Below, in pieces: positions 1-7,544 of a stretch of DNA of 64,000 bases. Under the pieces are notes generated by a model. It had not been told where the DNA came from and searched no databases. It worked only from the letters and a program-made list of their open reading frames with translations. Within the stretch, counting starts at the first letter, position 1. Every line of letters begins with the position of its first letter. The position numbers and the translations under genes are program-made. The stretch is taken from assembly GCF_028747985.1 (NCBI RefSeq), contig NZ_CP118108.1, forward strand, positions 2,981,501-3,045,500. Direction: 5' to 3'. The stretch comes from Paenibacillus urinalis. GTDB lineage: Bacteria; Bacillota; Bacilli; Paenibacillales; Paenibacillaceae.

Positions 1-103
1 TTTTGGCTTGTGGCTGAACCGTCGGAAATAATGTCAGTGAAAAAATAAACACAACAACCAACGCAATGACTGGTGCCATGATAAGAAGTTTGTTCTTGAA
101 CAT
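1..103 (-). CDS. YhgE/Pip-type membrane protein, N-terminal fragment
   Basis: Only the first 34 codons are in the window; the gene runs off the left edge. The start is ATG at 103, preceded on the minus strand by a GAGAGGATTTC ribosome binding site. The peptide has a short basic N-terminus (MFKNK) and one long hydrophobic segment (about residues 6-28), as at the start of YhgE/Pip (ABC-2-like, phage infection protein) membrane proteins. It is divergent from a TetR gene, the same arrangement as B. subtilis yhgD-yhgE, which supports the call. The rest of the protein cannot be seen, so the family is inferred from start and context. Confidence 0.6.
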   Translation of the reverse strand, partial: MFKNKLLIMAPVIALVVVFIFSLTLFPTVQPQAK

Positions 104-107
104 AGGA

Positions 108-134
108 TTGAAATCCTCTCACTTTCCGTATAAT
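108..134 (+). promoter_or_regulatory. Possible promoter of the tetR gene
   Basis: TTGAAA (108-113) and a perfect TATAAT (129-134) on the plus strand, but with a short 15-bp spacer. Transcription would run through the palindrome at 137-172 toward the TetR gene. The short spacer makes this weaker than the opposing promoter. Confidence 0.4.
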
Positions 135-136
135 AT

Positions 137-172
137 AGCTCCAGATAAACAACATGTTGTTTATCTGGAGCT
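137..172. promoter_or_regulatory. 36-bp perfect palindrome, probable TetR operator
   Basis: The arms are AGCTCCAGATAAACAACA and its exact reverse complement, with no spacer, centred between 154 and 155. It lies just inside both divergent transcription units: downstream of the -10 box of the leftward promoter (174-202) and of the rightward one (108-134). A TetR dimer bound here could block both. It has no T-tract of the kind an intrinsic terminator needs. Operator function is inferred from position and symmetry. Confidence 0.65.
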
Positions 173-173
173 T

Positions 174-202
174 ATTATAGCTGGAGAATGATCTGAATCC
201 AA
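174..202 (-). promoter_or_regulatory. Sigma-A-type promoter for the yhgE-like gene
   Basis: On the minus strand TTGGAT (202-197) and TATAAT (179-174) are separated by exactly 17 bp and point toward the yhgE-like gene. The start of transcription would fall inside or next to the palindrome, which suits repression by the TetR protein. Confidence 0.55.
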
Positions 203-271
203 TAATCAGAATTAGAAGATGCGTCGGTTAAAGTACACATGATAAAAAAGTGTTGGGTAGGAGGAAGGAAC

Positions 272-916
272 TTGAGTAATCAGAACATGGATCTGCGTGT
301 TATTCGTACAAAAGAATCTATTCGAGAAGCATTAATTGAGTTAATGGAGGATAAAGGCTTTGAAGCCATTACTGTAAAAGATATAACCACAAAGGCAAGA
401 ATCAACCGAGGAACCTTCTATGCTCATTATCAGGATAAGTTTGACTTAATGAGAAAATGTCAGGAAGAGCTTATGCATGAATTGGGATATTTGGCGGAAG
501 AGAAATTCCCGGATATCGTTACCGAAATGAAGACCACTCCACAATTGCCTCTTACGATCGCTGTTTCCATTTTTAAATGTTTGCATAGAAACAAGCGGTT
601 TATGAGAGCTGTTTTAAGTCCAAAAGGAGATCTGACCTTCCAAACCACACTGAAGCAGTTTATGTGGAACAAAATATTCGGAAACAGTTCACACCCTCTA
701 ATCAAAGAAGAGAATCTACTTGTTCCAGCTCCCTATTTAGCTTCATACATCGCCTCTGCCCACATTGGAGTGATCCAGCAATGGCTGAATAGTGAAGGAG
801 AAGAATCTCCTGAACAAATGGCTCAAATCCTATCCACAATTACCATTAATGGTCCGTTTTATGCAGCCGGTTTAAAAAATAACGGTGTCGATTCAACATC
901 AGCGCATAAATATTAG
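272..916 (+). CDS. TetR/AcrR family transcriptional regulator
   Basis: A 214-aa DNA-binding repressor. The N-terminal helix-turn-helix (about residues 10-58) carries the signature ITVKDITTKARINRGTFYAHY; the remainder is an all-helical ligand domain like that of YhgD-type regulators. I chose TTG at 272 because AGGAGGAAGG (259-268) sits just upstream; the in-frame ATG at 239 has no ribosome binding site. The gene is divergent from the yhgE-like gene, with a 36-bp palindrome and opposing promoters between them, so it probably represses that membrane protein and itself. The inducer is unknown. A terminator-like hairpin follows, but its U-tract is on the opposite strand. Confidence 0.85.
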   Translation: MSNQNMDLRVIRTKESIREALIELMEDKGFEAITVKDITTKARINRGTFYAHYQDKFDLMRKCQEELMHELGYLAEEKFPDIVTEMKTTPQLPLTIAVSIFKCLHRNKRFMRAVLSPKGDLTFQTTLKQFMWNKIFGNSSHPLIKEENLLVPAPYLASYIASAHIGVIQQWLNSEGEESPEQMAQILSTITINGPFYAAGLKNNGVDSTSAHKY

Positions 917-934
917 GCGCTTGAATCTTCGAAC

Positions 935-973
935 AAAAAAAGGAAAGTACACTAATAAAATAGGTACTTTCCT
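935..973 (-). terminator. Intrinsic terminator of the DUF423 gene
   Basis: A perfect 10-bp stem (941-950 with 964-973), a 13-nt loop, and a run of seven T on the minus strand at 941-935. It lies 42 bp past the DUF423 stop codon. Confidence 0.75.
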
Positions 974-1014
974 AATTGATGATATATGATATCTTATTGC
1001 AACTTCTTCATTCT

Positions 1015-1377
1015 CTACATTACGCCAATAGCAACAAGGATCCAGGCGACGATAAAGGAAAGCCCGCCCAGTGGTGTAATGGGACCGAGAATTCGGATCT
1101 TTTTCAGACTGAGTATGTATAAGCTTCCGGAAAACAACAGAATTCCAACCGCCATCAACCACCCTGCTGTTATGAGCAGTCCTGCTTCCGGATACTGACC
1201 CGCCAGAATTCCCACTATGATGATCGCTAACGCATGAATTAGATGATACTGGACACCGGTTTCGTATACTTTCTGTTTCCCCTCTTCGAATTTACTCTTA
1301 AGTAGGTGCGCACCAAATGCACCCAGAGCCACGGCTATAACCATCAGTATACTTCCAAGTACAATCAATATTTGCAC
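1015..1377 (-). CDS. DUF423 (YwdK-type) small membrane protein
   Basis: A 120-aa protein with four predicted membrane helices. The family hallmarks are visible: ALGAFGAHLLK near residue 20, the central YHLIHALA, and the glycine-rich last helix GGLSFIVAWILVAIG. Length fits the DUF423 family; the biochemical role of the family is not known. The start is GTG at 1377, with AGAGGAG about 10 nt upstream. It stands alone with its own terminator. Confidence 0.8.
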   Translation of the reverse strand: MQILIVLGSILMVIAVALGAFGAHLLKSKFEEGKQKVYETGVQYHLIHALAIIIVGILAGQYPEAGLLITAGWLMAVGILLFSGSLYILSLKKIRILGPITPLGGLSFIVAWILVAIGVM

Positions 1378-1450
1378 TTAAGTTCATCTCCTCTAATGAT
1401 TTCAACAACAATGTCCTGATTGTATCATACATGAGGCCAATTTAAGAAGG

Positions 1451-1987
1451 CTAGCGAAGGATGAGAAGGATGTCCTTCCTATCTTTTAACCGGATTACTT
1501 TCTCATCGTATCGCTGGAGCTTTGCCTCAAAATGCTCCCGGTTCTGTTCGAACTCGCTCGTCCATTTGTACATCCTTCTGAGCATCGACAAATCCGGCTT
1601 GTAGTGACATCGTTCGATTCCAAGCTTTTGTTTAACAAATCGCGTCATGATCCGAATTTTTCGCTTCCATAGGGAAGGATCCAGGAATATAATCTTGTCC
1701 GCGATCGCATATAGACTTTGATAGGAATCTCGGTCGGTTCCTTCAAATATCCATGTTCCTTTCGCGTCAATTTCCCGGATCACTTCCATTTGTTCTGCTG
1801 CCGTGCGTTTAGATCTGCCTGCAGGAGTCAGGTGATGGACTATAGAGTCGAGCTCATACCAAGGTATACCGAGTTGCTTGGCTAAGTTTTGGGCCAAGGT
1901 AGTCTTGCCACTCGCGACAATGCCGATAATAAGAATCTTACTTCCAACGATTTCGGCATTGGCAGGATTTGAAGCCTTACTGTTCAT
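1451..1987 (-). CDS. Adenylate kinase-like P-loop protein (FlaR/'topology modulation' type)
   Basis: A 178-aa cytoplasmic nucleotide-binding protein. The Walker A motif GIVASGKTT is at about residues 22-30, followed by the ELDSIVHH and WIFEGTDR elements of the FlaR-like small kinase family, often annotated as DNA topology modulation protein. The true substrate is not known; a small-molecule kinase role is inferred from the fold. It starts with ATG at 1987 after AAGGGATGG. The protein carries an N-terminal extension of about 15 residues before the first beta strand. Confidence 0.7.
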   Translation of the reverse strand: MNSKASNPANAEIVGSKILIIGIVASGKTTLAQNLAKQLGIPWYELDSIVHHLTPAGRSKRTAAEQMEVIREIDAKGTWIFEGTDRDSYQSLYAIADKIIFLDPSLWKRKIRIMTRFVKQKLGIERCHYKPDLSMLRRMYKWTSEFEQNREHFEAKLQRYDEKVIRLKDRKDILLILR

Positions 1988-2041
1988 TGAACCATCCCTT
2001 TATATCCAATCGGATAGCATACTTATGAGGCACTTCATTTA

Positions 2042-3025
2042 TTAGTATGGTCCTCGAATGTAATCAACGACGTTCTCCTGGTAAAACTGCTGTATTTTTT
2101 GATGCTCTTCTTCTGAAAATGACTGGGTCTCCCGTGCCGTGAGATTATCCTTCACCTGCTGGACATTTTTAAATCCAGGGATAATAGAAGTGATCTCCTT
2201 ATGATCCAGAATCCAGCGCAGAGCAGCACTAGCCATGGATGGACGGCCTTCTCCAATCCACCGTAACTGATCTGCAAGCTCCACCCCTTTCTTGAATCCA
2301 AGTCCAGCAAAGGTCTCCCCTACATTAAAGGCTTCTCCGTTCTCATTGAATCGGCGGTGATCATCCGCTTCAAACGTATAGTCTGCAGTAAACTTACCTG
2401 TCAGCAGTCCACTGGCGAGAGGCAGCCTGACGAGAAGTCCGACGCCGTTCTGATAAGCTTCAGGAATCAGTTGTTCTAATGGCTTCTGCCGGAACATGTT
2501 AAATATAATTTGCAGACTCTTCATGTTTGGATACTTCAAGCATATGAGCCCTTCTTCTACCGATTCCACACTTACGCCATAGTGCCGGATCTTCCCTTGT
2601 TCCTTAAGACGATCGAGCACTTCAAATACATGTCCATCCTTCAGGATTTCTGTTGCCGGGCAGTGAATTTGAAATAAATCGATCGCCTCTCTGTCTAGCC
2701 TGCGCAGACTATCTTCACAATACGCAGATACTTGCTCATAGCTGTAATTTGCTGGATCTGCAATATCTCCTTGGCGGCAGAATTTGGTCGCAATATATAT
2801 TTGATCTTCTTTGCCCTTTGTTGCCTTAGCTAATAACTGTTCGCTGTGACCATCTCCGTATACATCAGCTGTATCGAAGAAATTCACCCCTTGTTCCATT
2901 GCATATTCCAGAGATCTTAACGCTTCCGTATCACTTGTCTTTCCCCAGGAGCCTCCAATTGCCCAAGTTCCAAAGCTTACTTCACTGATCTTCATGCCGG
3001 TATTTCCTAATTCGCGATAAATCAT
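2042..3025 (-). CDS. Aldo/keto reductase
   Basis: A 327-aa NAD(P)H-dependent oxidoreductase with a TIM-barrel fold. The catalytic tetrad is recognisable: D in FFDTADVYG with its Y, K in IATKF and H in FQIHCP; the C-terminal cofactor loop is SIIPGFKN. The start is ATG at 3025 (MIYRELGNTG) with GAGAGGGG upstream; the longer GTG frame from 3046 overlaps that site and is not needed. Close relatives reduce sugar or aldehyde carbonyls, but the substrate cannot be read from the sequence. It is monocistronic. Confidence 0.85.
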   Translation of the reverse strand: MIYRELGNTGMKISEVSFGTWAIGGSWGKTSDTEALRSLEYAMEQGVNFFDTADVYGDGHSEQLLAKATKGKEDQIYIATKFCRQGDIADPANYSYEQVSAYCEDSLRRLDREAIDLFQIHCPATEILKDGHVFEVLDRLKEQGKIRHYGVSVESVEEGLICLKYPNMKSLQIIFNMFRQKPLEQLIPEAYQNGVGLLVRLPLASGLLTGKFTADYTFEADDHRRFNENGEAFNVGETFAGLGFKKGVELADQLRWIGEGRPSMASAALRWILDHKEITSIIPGFKNVQQVKDNLTARETQSFSEEEHQKIQQFYQENVVDYIRGPY

Positions 3026-3154
3026 ATTATAACAATCCCCTCTCACAAAAAATCATCTACATGAACTCGGTATACACCTATTCATAACCGCTCTAAACCA
3101 GGATAATATAACGCTTACATTTATGACAAGTCATATCCTTCCAACAACCCTTTT

Positions 3155-3547
3155 CTAGTCTGCAATAAAATACTGGTTGACCACATCCAATCTATATTGA
3201 ACTGTCTCCGCCTTAGCTTCGGATGTACCAGCCGACGTTCCTGGAGTGACGATTAAAGCTCCATTCTTATTGAATGGAAAATTTTCCATGGCGTAGTTTA
3301 AAGTGTCGGTTGTTACTCCATGATTAACAAACTTAAGAGGTGCAGCCTCTCCATTATCCTTATTAACCACAAATGAATAAGCAGATAAACCGTGTCCGCC
3401 TGTATACTGTGGGGTCAAGAAATAAACATCGGCCTCTTCAAAGTTCACTTTTTCAAAGCTAATAGGTTCTTTGGATGTCTGAATAAAAGACAGCTCTTTT
3501 AGTTCAGTTACCACTTGCTCTTTCCCATTAATTTTGTTGATTACCTT
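3155..3547 (-). pseudogene. 5'-truncated ORF abutting the IS right end
   Basis: I do not recognise this protein. The frame stays open without a credible start right up to 3547, the first base outside the IS right end (TCAA at 3551-3548), and then continues for 131 codons. The only possible in-frame start near the junction is GTG at 3514, after a poor GGGAAAGAG site. The visible part has no signal peptide or membrane segment; it reads as a compact mixed alpha/beta domain (GGHGLSAYSFVV, NHGVTTDTLNYAM). Most likely it is the C-terminal part of a gene cut by the transposon or a linked deletion. Expression from GTG 3514 as a 119-aa protein cannot be excluded. Confidence 0.5.
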
Positions 3548-3760
3548 TTGACACTCCCACAGCTAAAGCATTGGGATTCTTGAGTGATGAAACCGAAGTC
3601 CGTTTCCGGTATCGGAGTATGACCTCAAGATGAGGCTGTGCCATCAGCCATCCTAAGACAGTGCGTATAGCATCTTAGGCTGATTGGCTGTTACCGCCAA
3701 TCACAGGTGCGTGAATAATATTGATTGCACCCACTCTATCTCGATGGGTTTTATAACCAC
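3548..3760 (-). ncRNA. Predicted omega-RNA (reRNA) at the tnpB 3' end
   Basis: The last part of tnpB and the 127 bp to the right end fold into successive hairpins: GATTGGC/GCCAATC at about 3706-3686, CCTAAGA/TCTTAGG at about 3681-3654, and the right-end hairpin near 3570. TnpB proteins use such an RNA, with its 3' guide taken from the flanking DNA next to the right end. Here the guide would begin AAGGTAATCAAC at 3547. Position and structure are seen; the RNA itself and its 5' end are inferred from the family. Confidence 0.55.
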
Positions 3761-4745
3761 ATGAACAAGCATATTTTCTATCCTTTACTTTGTTTTTTGA
3801 ATCGCAAGTAGGACATTTCTGTGATGTATACGCTGGGTCCACATACTCTACTTTAATTCCTACCATATTCGCCTTATATTCAATGAATTGAGCCAAGCGA
3901 TAAAATGACCATGTATGCAAATTCTTCTCGTTTTTACGACTTGTTCTTGTCGTCTTCCTTATATTAGTTAGTTGCTCTAATCGAATAATAGACACTTGGT
4001 TATCTACCGCAAAATTAACGATTTCCCTACTAATTTTATGGTCTTTACCTTTCATCCACCGTTGTTCTTTATCATGCAACTTGCGAAGGGCACTAAGTTT
4101 TTTCTTTTCTCCTAAGCACTTTCTTGTTTTGCGGAACTTTCGTTTCATAAATTTATTTTCTCTTCCGTTTCCAAAGAACTTTGTCTTACCTTCATTAGTT
4201 ACTGCAACGGCCGGTACTTTTAATCCTAAGTCAATACCCATCAATTGTTCTTTTGTTGGCTTTTGAGACGGGGTTGGCACTTCCAGGGAGATTTGTGCGA
4301 ACCATTTCCCTGATTTCTCCACGACGCGCATTAGCCCTAATTTGGCTGCTTGGAGAATTTTTTTGTCTCTTTCTGTTATTAGGGCGGGGAAGATGGTTTT
4401 CTTCGCTTTTCCGTTGACCATTATCGGAAAAGCAAGTGAAGATTGATCTAGGCTATAGTTTTGGTTATTTATACAGTAGGTTGGCTTCTTCAGAACGGGG
4501 CGTTTTTTTCTTTTCTTTGTTATTCTAAATACGCTTTTAGCGTCACGTATAACTTGATTCAACACCGCTGAGGGGAGAGCAGCTTCAATATTCTTTGTTG
4601 TGACTTTAGGGAATGAACCTTCTATCTCGGCTCGTTCAGTTAAAGTATTAACAGTACGAATATATTCTTTACTCAGTTCCTTTAAACCGGATATGTCTTT
4701 CGGAAAAAAGCGGATTTTTACTGTGATGGGTTGTATGCAAATCAC
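3675..4745 (-). CDS. tnpB: TnpB RNA-guided endonuclease of IS200/IS605
   Basis: A 356-aa transposon-encoded nuclease of the family ancestral to Cas12. The RuvC-like site looks intact: D in MGIDLGLK (about residue 171), E in IIRLEQLTNI (about 257) and D in THRDRVGAIN (about 337). A zinc finger lies between the last two, with CPTC and CSCG pairs. The start is GTG at 4745, inside the tnpA stop (GTGA overlap), with AAGGGG upstream, so translation is probably coupled. TnpB cuts excision-restored target sites using its omega-RNA and helps keep the element in the genome. The protein appears full length for a compact TnpB. Confidence 0.85.
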   Translation of the reverse strand: MICIQPITVKIRFFPKDISGLKELSKEYIRTVNTLTERAEIEGSFPKVTTKNIEAALPSAVLNQVIRDAKSVFRITKKRKKRPVLKKPTYCINNQNYSLDQSSLAFPIMVNGKAKKTIFPALITERDKKILQAAKLGLMRVVEKSGKWFAQISLEVPTPSQKPTKEQLMGIDLGLKVPAVAVTNEGKTKFFGNGRENKFMKRKFRKTRKCLGEKKKLSALRKLHDKEQRWMKGKDHKISREIVNFAVDNQVSIIRLEQLTNIRKTTRTSRKNEKNLHTWSFYRLAQFIEYKANMVGIKVEYVDPAYTSQKCPTCDSKNKVKDRKYACSCGYKTHRDRVGAINIIHAPVIGGNSQSA

Positions 4746-5140
4746 CCCCTTGTTTTTTGTTCTTCTACATATCGTTTGATTGTTTCACTCGAAACATTAC
4801 CTGCTGTACTTACAAAGTATGAACGTGTCCAAAGCGAAGGTAAATGCGACAAGTGCTTATGTTCCTCTCTTAATATTTTTGAAGTTGTTCCTTTGATTCT
4901 AGCCATAATGTCAGATGGACTTAATGTGGGAAGTGCATTCAAAAAAAGATACGCATGATCTTTATCTGTTTCGATGGCGATAATTTGTATGTCCAACTGA
5001 GCACAAACATCTTTAACAATTGATTTAAATCTTTCTTCTACTTTTGAATTGAGAAATATATTTCTTCGATAACGAGGACAAAAAACAAAGTGATAATTAA
5101 TTAACGATACGGTAGTGTGGGTTCTTCTATAATCATTCAT
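4742..5140 (-). CDS. tnpA: IS200-type Y1 transposase TnpA with altered HUH motif
   Basis: A 132-aa single-strand transposase. The fold signatures are present: YHFVFCPRYRRNIF near residue 17, and the catalytic tyrosine helix TIKRYVEEQ near the C-terminus. The metal-binding HUH motif normally reads DHVHL in this family, but here it is DHAYL (codons GAT CAT GCG TAT CTT), so the second histidine has become tyrosine. This would remove a metal ligand and suggests that TnpA is weak or dead while TnpB stays intact. Both changed codons differ from GTG CAT by transitions. It starts with ATG at 5140. Confidence 0.8.
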   Translation of the reverse strand: MNDYRRTHTTVSLINYHFVFCPRYRRNIFLNSKVEERFKSIVKDVCAQLDIQIIAIETDKDHAYLFLNALPTLSPSDIMARIKGTTSKILREEHKHLSHLPSLWTRSYFVSTAGNVSSETIKRYVEEQKTRG

Positions 5141-5239
5141 GTATTCATTGTATCAGTTACCGATAAAAACTGAAACATTATTTTTGTTAATATTGGAACA
5201 TTTAACGTCTGAAAAGATACACCTGCTCCAAACGCGCTC

Positions 5240-5965
5240 TCATCCCACCCCTAAAGGAGTGGGCTTTCTTTCTCGCTCGCTAACTATATTAAGATCCATT
5301 TTGGAGTCAGTTACTTTTTGGTCATTCAGTTTCTGTCGAAGTTCTCTCTCTTCCTTTGTCTCAGTAATACCCGTTAGTCCTTCATTAAAAAGCTGATCGA
5401 TGTCGTATCGGTCGTAATCCAAGATCCATTTTCGATGCAGGTGATAGAGCGGTAACAAGACATTTTGATCCAAGCTGCAAACATCACATCCGCGATCATC
5501 ATACATATGAAACAGTATGCCGTTTCTCTTATTATAAAGATAAATTTGACCATCGGGAGTTGGTTTTCGCGCAAAATCTGAGTTGCAGATTCATTCAATG
5601 ACATAGGCAATACGGATATCTTTCATTTTGACATCCACAGCCCATTGACGTATATACATTTGATCATCTGGTTCTTCATACCAGTGAGACGTGGTGTGAG
5701 ACCGCAGCTGTTTTATTTGCGTTCTGAAGAATCGCTTTAAGCGAATCTTATCTGTTGGCTTGTCCTTTACATCATGGAATGTGCGATGTATGAAGGTCAC
5801 ATCATCCTCCGGGTTAAAAATCGAACACAATATCGTATGTGCACGATGAAGACACTCTGTACGATATTCCTCATCCTTTAAAGACTCCACTCCAAGTTCA
5901 TATCGAATACTTGCACCCTTGGTAATCATCTCTTCAACAATATTCACTCGATGTATTCCCTTCAT
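5240..5965 (-). pseudogene. DUF3885 protein, interrupted by an in-frame TGA
   Basis: The first part (5965-5594) encodes 124 aa ending DIRIAYVIE, then TGA at 5593-5591. In the same frame the text continues with ICNSDFARKPTPDGQIYLYN and then HMYDDRGCDV, the conserved core of DUF3885. The family reads through this point (from memory, IENSDFARKPTP), so the three codons TGA ATC TGC look like a 9-bp insertion creating the stop. The C-terminal end runs into the IS left end near 5280, where the last 13 residues are transposon-derived. The start lies 6 bp after a TetR stop codon, so it was probably co-transcribed. The family's function is unknown. Confidence 0.7.
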
Positions 5966-5971
5966 TTCTAT

Positions 5972-6547
5972 CTATTTATTAATATGATTCAGCCTTGCGA
6001 TTTCAAGTGTCTGCTCTGTCATGTATTGTGCGGAATACTTATAATTTGACTTTATCCAATAGGATAACAGCCCTAATAGCGTAAATGCATTCTGATTAAT
6101 TACAATCTCACGATTGATATGGTCAGGTACGCCGGGAAAAAGAAAGTCAAATTCTTCATTATAAATAATTGAAATGGCCTCCATCAACTTCTCTTGAAAA
6201 CCCATATTTTCTCTCTTATAAAATAAACTAAAGGCTTCGTTATTCTCGCTCACATAATTAAAAATCTTAACTGTTGAATAGGTCAAGAATCGTATGTCAT
6301 ACTGCTCTCTCTTCCCTTCATAAGGCTCTTTAAAAGCCAGTACAAAACCATCAATCGTATCTATAATGATCTCATCTAACAGATCTTCTTTATATTGATA
6401 ATGCGCATAGAAAGTCCCTCTCGTATAACCCGCAGTCGATACAATCTCCTTAATCGTGATCTCTCTAAGCTGCTTCTCATTGAGTAAGGATATCAATGCA
6501 TGCTTGAGCGCCTTTTTGGTCCGGATTACGCCATTATTGTCTTTCAC
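5972..6547 (-). CDS. TetR/AcrR family transcriptional regulator
   Basis: A 191-aa repressor. The N-terminal helix-turn-helix (about residues 8-54) shows ITIKEIVSTAGYTRGTFYAHYQYKEDL; the C-terminal part is helical and rich in aromatic residues. It is divergent from two SDR dehydrogenase genes, with a 175-bp shared control region holding several AACAAATG elements. The likely role is local repression of the SDR pair. The downstream DUF3885 pseudogene starts 6 bp after its stop. It starts with ATG at 6547, after a weak AAGGAG site. Confidence 0.85.
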   Translation of the reverse strand: MKDNNGVIRTKKALKHALISLLNEKQLREITIKEIVSTAGYTRGTFYAHYQYKEDLLDEIIIDTIDGFVLAFKEPYEGKREQYDIRFLTYSTVKIFNYVSENNEAFSLFYKRENMGFQEKLMEAISIIYNEEFDFLFPGVPDHINREIVINQNAFTLLGLLSYWIKSNYKYSAQYMTEQTLEIARLNHINK

Positions 6548-6587
6548 AAATTTTTCTCCTTGTTATGTACAATTTGATTATTATTCT

Positions 6588-6635
6588 GAACAAATTATAA
6601 ACAAATGTCTAACTTCGAACAAATGCAGGTTTGTT
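6588..6635. promoter_or_regulatory. Repeats in the tetR-SDR intergenic region, possible operator
   Basis: An inverted repeat AACAAA-TGCAGG-TTTGTT spans 6618-6635. Copies of AACAAAT occur at 6589-6595 and 6600-6606 in direct orientation. They lie between the divergent TetR gene and the first SDR gene and could bind the TetR protein. The repeats are short and AT-rich, so the call is tentative. Confidence 0.35.
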
Positions 6636-6722
6636 GTCAATTGAAGAAAGCGTTATCTCAGCAGTAAAATAGGTTGTGTCCAAAATTTGAACATAAACGA
6701 TTTAATAAGGAGAGTAATATAA

Positions 6723-7484
6723 ATGAAACTTCAAGACAAAGTAGCCATCGTTACAGGTGCGGGATCTGGTATGGGAAAAGCAATTGCAAGTTTATATGCA
6801 CAAGAAGGCGCCAAAGTTATTGTTGCAGATATTAACCAAGATAGTGTAAATGCAGTAGTTGCCGAGATTAAAGCAAACGGCGGGGAAGCATTAGGTGAAG
6901 TGGTAAACGTGGCTAAGAAAGAAGATGTTGAGAAAATGATCAACGCAGCGACTTCAGCATTCGGTTCTTTGGACATTCTCGTTAACAATGCCGGAATTAT
7001 GGACAACTTCACGCCTGTTGGTGATGTATCCGACGAGCTGTGGGATCGACTTCTTGATATTAACCTGAAGGGTCCATTTATGGCATGCCGCGCAGCCATT
7101 AACATTATGAAGGATCAGCCAAACGGTGGAGTTATCGTCAATAACGCTTCTGTCGGCGGCTTGTTTGGGACAAGAGGTGGAGCAGCTTATATCGCTTCCA
7201 AGCATGGTCTGGTCGGATTAACAAAGAATATTGCAGCCACTTACGGCCGTGAAGGTGGTAATATCCGAGCGAACTGCATTGCACCAGGCGGTGTAAAAAC
7301 AAATATTCAATCCACAATTACTGCTCCACATCCGCTGGGCTCCGCTGCACTTGCTGATGCAGGTTCTGGTAAACTGGCTGACCCCATTGAGATTGCACGT
7401 GTAGCCCTATTCCTTGGTTCGGATGATTCCAGCTTTGTAAACGGAGATGTTATTAAAGCCGATGGTGGATGGACTGCAAGATAA
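6723..7484 (+). CDS. SDR family NAD(P)-dependent oxidoreductase
   Basis: A 253-aa classical short-chain dehydrogenase. The Rossmann motif TGAGSGMG is at residues 11-18, NNAG at 88-91, the catalytic serine near 143 and Y156-x3-K160 in AAYIASK. The acidic D36 after the second beta strand suggests NAD(H). The C-terminal VNGDVIKADGGWTAR is typical of the glucose/3-oxoacyl type. The substrate is unknown. It starts with ATG at 6723 after AAGGAGAG. A second SDR gene follows 60 bp later, and both probably answer to the divergent TetR. Confidence 0.88.
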   Translation: MKLQDKVAIVTGAGSGMGKAIASLYAQEGAKVIVADINQDSVNAVVAEIKANGGEALGEVVNVAKKEDVEKMINAATSAFGSLDILVNNAGIMDNFTPVGDVSDELWDRLLDINLKGPFMACRAAINIMKDQPNGGVIVNNASVGGLFGTRGGAAYIASKHGLVGLTKNIAATYGREGGNIRANCIAPGGVKTNIQSTITAPHPLGSAALADAGSGKLADPIEIARVALFLGSDDSSFVNGDVIKADGGWTAR

Positions 7485-7544
7485 TTGTAAGAATAACTAT
7501 AATAGTCAACACATAATATTATCAAAGTTAGGAGAATGATTATA

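Larger units (their letters stand above)
3548..5280 (-). mobile_element. IS200/IS605-family element with tnpA and tnpB
   Basis: About 1.73 kb, oriented on the minus strand. The left end (about 5280) has the family's subterminal hairpin, CCCACTCC-TTTA-GGGGTGGG, at 5263-5244. The right end has a matching CCCA..GC-TTTA-GC..GTGGG hairpin and ends in TCAA (3551-3548), as in IS608-like elements. No terminal inverted repeats or target duplication are expected or seen. It carries tnpA and tnpB with a 4-nt overlap. It lies between two damaged genes. The exact left boundary is uncertain by a few bases. Confidence 0.8.

Noticed and set aside
137..172. The perfect palindrome as a terminator
   Set aside because: No T-tract follows and it sits between divergent genes next to promoters, so an operator is the better reading.
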